Assembly (NCBI GenBank): GCA_002414665.1
Contig: DIAF01000012.1
Span: 1 to 12,071, forward strand
Length of the DNA: 12,071 nucleotides
Source of the DNA: Halieaceae bacterium UBA5085
Lineage (GTDB): Bacteria > Pseudomonadota > Gammaproteobacteria > Pseudomonadales > Halieaceae
Direction of reading: 5' to 3'
Every line of letters starts with the position of its first letter. The stretch's first letter is position 1. Below are positions 6,669 through 12,071 of this stretch, in pieces. The position numbers were made by a program, and so were the translations under genes. The notes below the pieces were generated by a model, which made no database searches, was not told the DNA's origin, and saw only the letters and a list, made by a program, of their open reading frames with translations.

Positions 6669-7505
6669 TCAGTCCAGCAGGCGCATGGACAGATCCAGCG
6701 CCCGGGTGTCCTTGGTCAGGGCACCAATGGAAATAAAGTCCACGCCGGTCTCCGCCACGCTGCGCAGGTTGGCTTCCGTGATGTTGCCCGAGGCCTCCAG
6801 TTCCAGTCGCCTGGCCACCACCGCTACCGCATCGCGCATGTCCTGCAGACTGAAATTGTCCAGCATGACCCGGTCCGCCCCGGCGCTGAGTGCCTGCTGC
6901 AGCTCGTCGAGGCTTTCCACCTCCACTTCTACCGGCTTGTCGGCAGCCACCGATCGTGCCGCACGCACCGCAGCGGCGATGCCACCGCAGGCGCTGATGT
7001 GGTTTTCCTTGATCAGAAACGCGTCGTACAGGCCCATGCGGTGATTGTGGCAGCCACCGCAGCGCACCGCATACTTCTGCGCGTTGCGCAGCCCCGGAAT
7101 CGTTTTGCGTGTATCCAGCAGGCGCACGCCGGTGCCAGCGACCAGCGAGGCGTAATGGTGGCAGCGGGTTGCGGTACCCGAGAGCAACTGCAGGAAGTTG
7201 AGCGCGCTGCGTTCGGCGGTGAGCAGTCCGCGCGCCGGGCCGCGCACGGTGAACAGAGTGCTGTTGGCCGCGATCCGGTCGCCGTCCGCCGCCGCCCAAT
7301 CCGGCTGCAGCGAGGGGTCCACCGCCGCGAACACGGCGTCCACCCAGGCGCGGCCACAGAGGATGCCATCTTCACGGGTGATCACGCGCGCTGTGGCCAT
7401 GGCCGAAGCAGGAATCAGTGCCGCGGTGATATCCCCGCTACCGATATCTTCCGCCAGCGCGGCGCGCACATTGTCCTGAATATCCGTGTCGGTGAGTGCG
7501 GGCAT
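6669..7505 (-). CDS. nadC: Nicotinate-nucleotide pyrophosphorylase (carboxylating), quinolinate phosphoribosyltransferase
   Basis: Converts quinolinate and PRPP to nicotinate mononucleotide with release of CO2, in de novo NAD synthesis; cytoplasmic homodimer. Diagnostic blocks are AEDIGSGDITAALIP, ITREDGILCGRAW, ERSALNFLQLLSGTAT, LLDTRKTIPGLRNAQKYAV, the CGGCHNHRMGLYDAFLIKENH active-site region, VEVEVESLDEL, and the C-terminal TGVDFISIGALTKD. Length from the chosen ATG is 278 residues, close to pseudomonad NadC. Other in-frame ATGs at 7520 and 7526 would add 5 or 7 residues. None has a strong Shine-Dalgarno; the inner one has GGAAA about 8 bases upstream and best matches the conserved N-terminus. 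The open frame continues to 7682 but that extension overlaps ampD and lacks family similarity. It is divergent from ampD, a common gammaproteobacterial arrangement. Confidence 0.96.
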   Translation of the reverse strand: MPALTDTDIQDNVRAALAEDIGSGDITAALIPASAMATARVITREDGILCGRAWVDAVFAAVDPSLQPDWAAADGDRIAANSTLFTVRGPARGLLTAERSALNFLQLLSGTATRCHHYASLVAGTGVRLLDTRKTIPGLRNAQKYAVRCGGCHNHRMGLYDAFLIKENHISACGGIAAAVRAARSVAADKPVEVEVESLDELQQALSAGADRVMLDNFSLQDMRDAVAVVARRLELEASGNITEANLRSVAETGVDFISIGALTKDTRALDLSMRLLD

Positions 7506-7549
7506 AGAGCGGGTTTCCATGGCCATCGGCCGGGTGGGTGAAAAGGGCA

Positions 7550-7555
7550 ATTGTA
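7550..7555 (-). promoter_or_regulatory. Probable -10 of nadC
   Basis: TACAAT on the minus strand (five of six bases), 45 bases upstream of the ATG at 7505. No convincing -35 is present at 16-18 bases. A start near 7543 would include all three candidate nadC ATGs. This is the only reasonable candidate in the nadC-ampD gap. Confidence 0.4.
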
Positions 7556-7574
7556 GCAGCCCACCGGCGATGCG

Positions 7575-7603
7575 TTGAGCCCCCTCGGGTGCTGGATTAT
7601 GAT
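7575..7603 (+). promoter_or_regulatory. Promoter of ampD-ampE
   Basis: TTGAGC (7575-7580; four of six) is followed by a 17-base spacer and TATGAT (7598-7603; five of six). The start would be near 7610, leaving a leader of about 18 bases before the ampD ATG. Spacing is ideal, so this is a plausible constitutive sigma70 promoter. Confidence 0.55.
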
Positions 7604-7627
7604 GTGGCTTCACGCAGTGGGGCTGGC

Positions 7628-8194
7628 ATGCGCTATACACTCGACCAGGGCTGGATTGATCAGGCGCGCAGAGTGCCTTCACCGAACTGCGGCCCGCGGC
7701 CGCTGGGCGCCGCGGTGGAACTGCTGGTGATCCATAACATCTCCCTGCCGCCGGGGTGTTTCGGTGGCGACGCCATCGAGCAGTTGTTTACCAATTGCCT
7801 GGACTGGAAGGCGCACCCGTTCTACGCGGAAATACGCGGTCTGGAAGTGTCGGCACATTTTCTGATTCGCCGCTGCGGTGAATTGGTGCAGTTTGTCGCA
7901 ACGGGGTTGCGTGCCTGGCACGCCGGACAGTCCTGCTGGCGGGGTCGGGAGAACTGCAACGACTTCAGCATCGGAGTAGAGCTGGAAGGGACTGACGAAC
8001 TTCCCTACACGGATGCGCAGTACGCGACCCTCGCGGCCCTGACCGATACCCTGATCGCGTCTTACCCGGGCTTGTGTCACGATCACATCGCGGGTCACGC
8101 CGATATCGCCCCCGGAAGAAAGACCGATCCGGGCGCCGTGTTCGACTGGCCGCGTTACCGTGCCAGCCTGGCACCCGCAGGAGACGCCGCATGA
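7628..8194 (+). CDS. ampD: 1,6-anhydro-N-acetylmuramyl-L-alanine amidase AmpD
   Basis: A zinc amidase that removes the peptide from anhydromuropeptides during peptidoglycan recycling; its loss raises the AmpR inducer of AmpC beta-lactamase in species that have that pair. It has 188 residues and no signal peptide, as expected for cytoplasmic AmpD rather than the envelope form AmiD. Zinc ligands are His36 (LLVIHNISLP), His157 (IAGHADIAPG) and Asp167 (KTDPG). Lys165 and the Glu in FSIGVELEG (about 119) match the catalytic pair of characterised AmpD. The ATG gives the usual N-terminus (YTLDQGWIDQARRVPSPN). The frame is open upstream to 7538, but that stretch overlaps the promoter. The stop overlaps the ampE start (ATGA). 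Confidence 0.96.
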   Translation: MRYTLDQGWIDQARRVPSPNCGPRPLGAAVELLVIHNISLPPGCFGGDAIEQLFTNCLDWKAHPFYAEIRGLEVSAHFLIRRCGELVQFVATGLRAWHAGQSCWRGRENCNDFSIGVELEGTDELPYTDAQYATLAALTDTLIASYPGLCHDHIAGHADIAPGRKTDPGAVFDWPRYRASLAPAGDAA

Positions 8195-9030
8195 CATTTC
8201 TCGCACTCATTCTCGCACTGGCACTGCGGCAACTCTGGGGTGCCGAGCCCTGGCTGCATCGCGACCGCTGGTGGTACGACTGTCGCGAACGTGTGGCGGC
8301 ACTCGGTCTGCTGGACGCGGTGCAACTGCTGTTGCTCGTGCTGCTGCCCACGCTGCTGTTGGGCGCGCTGCTGATGCTGTTGGCGCCGGTGCTGTTCGGG
8401 CTGCCCTGGATACTGCTTGCGGCGCTGGTCCTGCTATTCAGCTTTGGTCGCGGCGACTTTCACGCGCGCCTGGTGCAGTATCGCGCGCACTGTGAGCGTG
8501 GCAATCCGGAAACCGCCTGGCTGTTCCTCTGCGGTGCCCTGCAGGCTGATGATCTGGTGCGCGCTGCCAGCGAGGGGGATGCGGACGACGCGTGGCGCAG
8601 GCTGCAGGCGCGACTGCTCTACGACGGCTATCAACGCTGGTTTGCGGTTGTGCTGGTGTTTGTGCTGCTGGGTCCGGCCTGGGCCTTCGGCTACCGTCTG
8701 CTGCAGCTGGAAGCGCAGCAGGCGCCGGAGCGTGCCGCTGCCAGGGTGTTGTTTGTCGTCGACTGGGTTCCGGCTCGCCTGTTGGCGCTGACCTTTGCAT
8801 TGGCCGGCGACTTCATGCACAGCCGCGATGCGCTCTTTGGCGCTCTGCTGGATACTGCTCGAGTCCCCGCTGAGCTGCTCGGCGATGTGGGCACTGCAGC
8901 GGTGTACAGTGCGGGTCCGGATGCCGATGTGCAGACCGCAGCGGACGACATGCAGGCCCTGGGCGCTCTGCTGACGCGCAGTGCCGTAATCTGGGTGGTG
9001 GCGATTGCCCTGGTGGCGATCATCGACTGA
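8191..9030 (+). CDS. ampE: AmpE inner-membrane protein
   Basis: A 279-residue integral inner-membrane protein, cotranslated with AmpD. The role of AmpE is poorly defined; it has been proposed as a sensor or transporter accessory in beta-lactamase induction. Hydrophobic segments are seen at about 2-16, 44-62, 64-84 and 149-168, with a last helix at 263-279 ending almost at the C-terminus. Family blocks are FGRGDF (85-90), RLLYDGYQRWFAVVLVF (141-157) and WVPARLLALTFALAGDF (192-208). Start is the ATG of the ATGA overlap with ampD, with AGGAG 7 bases upstream. Neither ampC nor ampR is in the window. Confidence 0.93.
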   Translation: MTFLALILALALRQLWGAEPWLHRDRWWYDCRERVAALGLLDAVQLLLLVLLPTLLLGALLMLLAPVLFGLPWILLAALVLLFSFGRGDFHARLVQYRAHCERGNPETAWLFLCGALQADDLVRAASEGDADDAWRRLQARLLYDGYQRWFAVVLVFVLLGPAWAFGYRLLQLEAQQAPERAAARVLFVVDWVPARLLALTFALAGDFMHSRDALFGALLDTARVPAELLGDVGTAAVYSAGPDADVQTAADDMQALGALLTRSAVIWVVAIALVAIID

Positions 9031-9047
9031 ATCCCGACCCGCTGTAG

Positions 9048-9075
9048 CGCGCGTTTCGTCAGATGCGACCGCGCG
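9048..9075. other. Hairpin downstream of ampE
   Basis: CGCGCG (9048-9053) and CGCGCG (9070-9075) enclose a smaller TCG/CGA stem. It begins 18 bases after the ampE stop, where a terminator would be expected, but no U-tract follows on either strand. It may separate ampDE from the signalling genes, or it may be a chance stem. Confidence 0.25.
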
Positions 9076-9084
9076 GGGGCAAAG

Positions 9085-9099
9085 TGGGCCTTCATCTGC
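9085..9099 (+). promoter_or_regulatory. Candidate sigma54 (-24/-12) promoter
   Basis: TGG at 9085-9087, ten bases, then GC at 9098-9099, followed by T. This keeps the invariant GG-N10-GC spacing of RpoN promoters but matches the rest of the consensus poorly. The start would be near 9110, 40-60 bases before the gene for a sigma54 activator. Autoregulation would be natural, yet such a degenerate match is expected by chance every few hundred bases. Confidence 0.3.
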
Positions 9100-9101
9100 T
9101 A

Positions 9102-9118
9102 GGCTTTCTGTTAAAGCC
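9102..9118. repeat. Perfect inverted repeat upstream of the sigma54 activator gene
   Basis: GGCTTT, five bases, AAAGCC: a perfect 6-bp inverted repeat with a 5-base loop, immediately downstream of the candidate -24/-12 element. It could be an operator or a leader hairpin. No U-tract follows, so termination is unlikely. Confidence 0.4.
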
Positions 9119-9166
9119 AGCGGAGCGCATTGAAGCGCGGGTTTGCCTATGCAGGAACAAGACCGC

Positions 9167-10735
9167 ATGGATGCGACGCTGCCCTCGGTGTTTGCGCAGC
9201 TGACATCCGCTCCTGCGCGTCGGGTATGCGTGCTCACCATTGTTTTTCACCCCGATGTGGAGCGCATTGGCGAACGTTGGGTGCTTAAAGGCTCACGTCG
9301 CAAGCCTTTGGTACTTGGGAGGCAGCAGCCGGGGTTTGTGCGCGCCGGAGGCAGCGTGGAACGCCCTCTGGATGACCCGCATGTCAGTCGCCAGGCGCTG
9401 CGTATGCGATTTCGTGACGCCGGGGTAACCCTGGCACCTGTGGCTGATGCCTGTCGCTGCCGGCTGAACGGCGAATGGGTGCAGGAGGCGCGGGACTTCA
9501 CTGCCGCGGATTTGCGCAGGGGCATTGTGCTGCAACTGGCCCACAGTGTTGTGTTGCTGCTTCGTGAGCCGCCCGCTTTTCCACCTGATGTCGGGGAAGT
9601 GCCCGCGGCGGAGGTGCCGTCTGCAGCGCCGTTTGCCGGCCTGCACGGCAGCAGCGATTACATGCGTGCGCTGCGCCGCGATATTGCGCGATTTGCGCGC
9701 TGCGGCCTGGACGTCCTGATTCGAGGTGAGACGGGCAGCGGCAAGGAGCTGGTGGCACGGGCGGTGCATTGCGCCAGCGAGCGCGCTGCGGGCCCGCTGG
9801 TACCCGTCAACATGGCGGCGATTCCCCCCGGGGTGGCGGCTGCAGTGTTGTTTGGCAGCGCCAGGGGCGCCTTCACTGGCGCGGAGCGCAACAGCGTCGG
9901 TTATTTCCAGCAGGCCGAGAAGGGCAGCCTGTTTCTTGACGAAGTGGGCGACACCCCTGCCGAGGTGCAGCCGCAGCTGTTGCGCGCGCTACAGGAGCGC
10001 GAAATACAGCCGGTGGGCGGTGCCCTGCGCACGGTGGATGTGCGTGTTATTTCGGCAACCGATGCTCCCCTGGAAGGCCCGGACAGCACGTTTCGCAGCG
10101 CACTGCGACACCGGTTGGGCAGCGCTGAGATCCGCCTCGCCCCGCTGCGCGAACACCCCGAGGACATAGGCGAGTTGCTCTGTTACTTCCTGCAACAGGC
10201 TTGTGCGGAAACCGGCTCACCCTCCCGGTTACCCACGCCTGAGAGCGACCCCCTGGAAGTCGCGCAGTGGGCAGAGCTGTTCTTCCTCTGCCAACGCTAC
10301 GACTGGCCCGGCAACGTGCGTGAGTTGGCTAACTGTGCGCGGCAGATTGTGCTGCAGGGTGAAGATGGCCTGCTGCCGGCAATGCTGTCGCAACCCGTTG
10401 CCGCAAATGTCGCCGATGCCCCCAGCGGGGCGCACGCTTTGGCTGCGGTGGAGCTGGGTGACGACGCACTGCGCGCGCTGTTGAAGCAGGAGCGGTACGA
10501 GGTGAGCGCTGCGGCGCGCAGGGCGGGTATGAGCCGCCAGGCACTTTACCGGCGATTGCCTGCGCTGGGCCTGCGCTTGGCCGCACAGGTGCCAGAGGCA
10601 GAACTGCAGGAGGCACTCGCGCGTGTCGACCACGACGTGGCCGCCGCCGCCACGGCCTTGCGTGTCTCGGCGATTGCCCTGCGCAGCCGCCTGGCGCAAC
10701 ACCGTGCTGCGCCCGCGGGACGTGGCGACGCTTGA
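9167..10735 (+). CDS. FHA-domain sigma54-dependent transcriptional activator with tandem Fis-like HTH
   Basis: An ATP-driven enhancer-binding protein that remodels sigma54 RNA polymerase. From the ATG at 9167 (522 residues) the order is: a divergent FHA domain at about 46-131 (LVLGRQ, LDDPHVSR, Asn101-Gly102); a AAA+ domain at about 155-395 with Walker A GETGSGKE (187-194), the sigma54-contacting GAFTGA (234-239), Walker B SLFLDEVGD (254-262), arginine-finger region FRSALRHRL (309-317) and WPGNVREL (380-387); then two Fis-like helix-turn-helix units at about 431-468 and 476-513. There is no receiver, GAF or PAS domain, so the FHA fold is the only visible input. AGGAA at 9153-9157 favours the ATG at 9167; an ATG at 9149 and a TTG at 9143 are alternatives. 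The stop overlaps the kinase start (TTGA), implying joint translation. FHA-type activators are known from Myxococcus xanthus. Targets are not identifiable here. Confidence 0.9.
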   Translation: MDATLPSVFAQLTSAPARRVCVLTIVFHPDVERIGERWVLKGSRRKPLVLGRQQPGFVRAGGSVERPLDDPHVSRQALRMRFRDAGVTLAPVADACRCRLNGEWVQEARDFTAADLRRGIVLQLAHSVVLLLREPPAFPPDVGEVPAAEVPSAAPFAGLHGSSDYMRALRRDIARFARCGLDVLIRGETGSGKELVARAVHCASERAAGPLVPVNMAAIPPGVAAAVLFGSARGAFTGAERNSVGYFQQAEKGSLFLDEVGDTPAEVQPQLLRALQEREIQPVGGALRTVDVRVISATDAPLEGPDSTFRSALRHRLGSAEIRLAPLREHPEDIGELLCYFLQQACAETGSPSRLPTPESDPLEVAQWAELFFLCQRYDWPGNVRELANCARQIVLQGEDGLLPAMLSQPVAANVADAPSGAHALAAVELGDDALRALLKQERYEVSAAARRAGMSRQALYRRLPALGLRLAAQVPEAELQEALARVDHDVAAAATALRVSAIALRSRLAQHRAAPAGRGDA

Positions 10736-12071
10736 GCAGCGGCGATCGCATCGGTCCCTACCGGATCCTGCGACTCATTCGGCGCGGGGGGCAGGGGTCG
10801 GTTTTCCTGGGTGTTGATGATCGCCTCGGGCGACGCATCGTGGCCAAAATCCATGCCCTGCCGGCAGAGCCGGCGCAGAGCCGTCGCGTGCTGCGCGAGG
10901 CGCAGGCGGTGGCCTCGCTGGACAGCTCGCGGGTGGTCACGATTCATGATGTGATCGCCGGTGATACGCACCTCGCCATGATCATGGAATACGTACCCGG
11001 TTGTGACCTGGAGGAGCTCCTCGCGGAGCGGGAGCTGTCTCTGGCCAGCAGTCTGGTTGTCGCCAGTGACGTTGCCGCTGCCATCGCCGCCGGTCGCTCG
11101 CGGGGTATCGTGCACGGTGACATCAAGCCCGGGAACGTGCTGGTGACCTCCGAGGGGCGCGTAAAGCTGACCGATTTCGGGCTCGCGGCGCAGCAGGGCA
11201 CGGTTGCCACTGCTCGTGGCAGTCTCAGCTGCGTCTCGCCCGAGCAGCTGCTGGGCAAGCCGCAGGATGTGCGCTCGGATCTCTTCGCCCTGGGGTGTCT
11301 GCTGTACCGGCTGGTGGCGGGTCGTCATCCCTTCCAGGGCCGCCACGGTCTGGACAGCGAGGCCCTGTTGCGCGGCGCTTCCCCCGGGCTGCCTGCCACC
11401 CTGGTGGACGGGTCGACGCCGCCGCCCGGGCTGGAGGCCCTGATCGGCAGCCTGCTGGCGGCCGATCCTGCGCAGCGCCCTTCGAATACCCATGAGGTGC
11501 GGCGGCAGCTGCACAGGATGGCGACGGCGCAGCCGCGACAGCTGCGTTCACCGCTGCGTGATGAGGCCGAGCGCTTTTTTCGGACCGAGGAGAGCGATGA
11601 TCTGCCGTTGCAGATCCCCCGCAGTCTGAGCCGTCAGGGGCGCTCCCGTATGCCGCGCCGATCGGGGCAGTGGTCGGTGCTGGGGGTGGGGCGTCACTGG
11701 CGCCGCCGGCACTGGATCGCGGCGGCCGCCGCGCTGACGTGCGTGACGGCCTGGGTGCTCGTCGCGCTCTGGCCAAGGGATCAGCGGGTAACGGTGCCAC
11801 GTCCGCTTGTAGTGCTCGAGCCAGGGACTGCAGCGATCTCGAACGCTGGCGGGGTGGAGGGTGTGCTGGCGCTGGTGCGCGAGCAAATACTCGCGGAGCG
11901 CCCGGGGCTGCTGTTTCACGGTGAATCGCCGCCCTTCTACCCCACCGTACTGGACCACAATCTGCCACCGCCGCCGGAGACGCTGCGCGTCGCCCTGCAG
12001 TGCAGCCCTGCGCTGTGCGTGCTTGGCCTTGAGCGTGAGCGCGGGGGCGCGTATCGCTATCGGCAGGCGCT
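10732..12071 (+). CDS. Membrane-anchored Ser/Thr protein kinase, 3' end missing
   Basis: A Hanks-type kinase, open to the last base (446 complete codons). The start is a TTG overlapping the TGA of the upstream gene; the kinase fold begins at once (IGPYRILRLI) and the first in-frame ATG is far inside it. Motifs seen are the glycine loop RGGQGSVFLG (18-27), Lys39 in VAK, helix-C Glu56, catalytic loop HGDIKPGN (128-135, Asp130 and Asn135), DFG (148-150), SPEQ (169-172) and DVRSDLFALG (179-188). HGD replaces HRD, making it a non-RD kinase. A basic juxtamembrane region (about 260-328) precedes a single transmembrane helix (329-347), so the kinase should be cytoplasmic and the remainder periplasmic. 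The outside part resembles TolB-N/FlgO-type folds only loosely and has Cys424 and Cys429; it is left unassigned. It probably signals to the FHA-sigma54 activator encoded just before it. Confidence 0.9.
   Translation, partial: MSSGDRIGPYRILRLIRRGGQGSVFLGVDDRLGRRIVAKIHALPAEPAQSRRVLREAQAVASLDSSRVVTIHDVIAGDTHLAMIMEYVPGCDLEELLAERELSLASSLVVASDVAAAIAAGRSRGIVHGDIKPGNVLVTSEGRVKLTDFGLAAQQGTVATARGSLSCVSPEQLLGKPQDVRSDLFALGCLLYRLVAGRHPFQGRHGLDSEALLRGASPGLPATLVDGSTPPPGLEALIGSLLAADPAQRPSNTHEVRRQLHRMATAQPRQLRSPLRDEAERFFRTEESDDLPLQIPRSLSRQGRSRMPRRSGQWSVLGVGRHWRRRHWIAAAAALTCVTAWVLVALWPRDQRVTVPRPLVVLEPGTAAISNAGGVEGVLALVREQILAERPGLLFHGESPPFYPTVLDHNLPPPPETLRVALQCSPALCVLGLERERGGAYRYRQA

Noticed and set aside
11011..11022. 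Perfect 12-bp palindrome GAGGAGCTCCTC
   Set aside because: It lies inside the kinase and is simply the codons for Glu-Glu-Leu-Leu; there is no sign of a regulatory role.
10546..11968. Long minus-strand frames (322 and 247 codons) opposite the activator tail and the kinase
   Set aside because: The plus strand encodes an uninterrupted kinase with Lys39, HGD, DFG and SPE motifs. The minus-strand products are Ala/Arg/Pro-rich shadows.

Overview
The window is about 12 kb of GC-rich, tightly packed chromosomal DNA. It most likely comes from a Gammaproteobacterium with a pseudomonad-like or marine (for example Halieaceae-type) gene set. The best evidence is the divergent nadC / ampD-ampE arrangement, which with AmpE itself is characteristic of Gammaproteobacteria, together with a pseudomonad-type RraA and NadC. 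The family-level guess is inference. There are ten protein genes (two cut by the window edges), no RNA genes, no mobile elements, no CRISPR array, and no gene-free stretch longer than about 150 bases.

Left part, carbon metabolism (1-6654). The 3' three-quarters of an alanine dehydrogenase gene (ald) converges on malate synthase G (glcB, minus). Upstream of glcB and on the same strand is a LysR-type regulator (minus). Divergent from it is an acyl-CoA dehydrogenase of the large DmdC-like type (plus), followed 9 bases later by rraA. The regulator, glcB and the dehydrogenase appear to form one regulatory unit. The 15-bp dyad ATTC-N7-GAAT occurs once upstream of glcB and once between the regulator and the dehydrogenase. 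In both cases it is centred near -65 of the best promoter guess, the classical recognition position for LysR-type activators. Functionally, acyl-CoA oxidation yields acetyl-CoA, which malate synthase condenses with glyoxylate.

Middle part, housekeeping (6669-9030). nadC (minus, NAD biosynthesis) is divergent from ampD-ampE (plus, ATGA-overlapped), which handle recycled peptidoglycan fragments and an inner-membrane accessory protein.

Right part, signalling (9149-12071, continuing beyond the window). An FHA-AAA(sigma54)-HTH enhancer-binding protein is coupled through a TTGA overlap to a membrane-anchored Ser/Thr protein kinase, whose gene is open at the window end. The FHA domain, a phosphothreonine-reader fold, is fused directly to a sigma54 activator with an intact GAFTGA motif and two tandem Fis-like helix-turn-helix units. 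The kinase has HGD in place of HRD, one transmembrane helix, and an outside domain of unknown identity. This kinase-to-sigma54 relay is the most unusual system here. Its target genes are not in the window and probably lie downstream.
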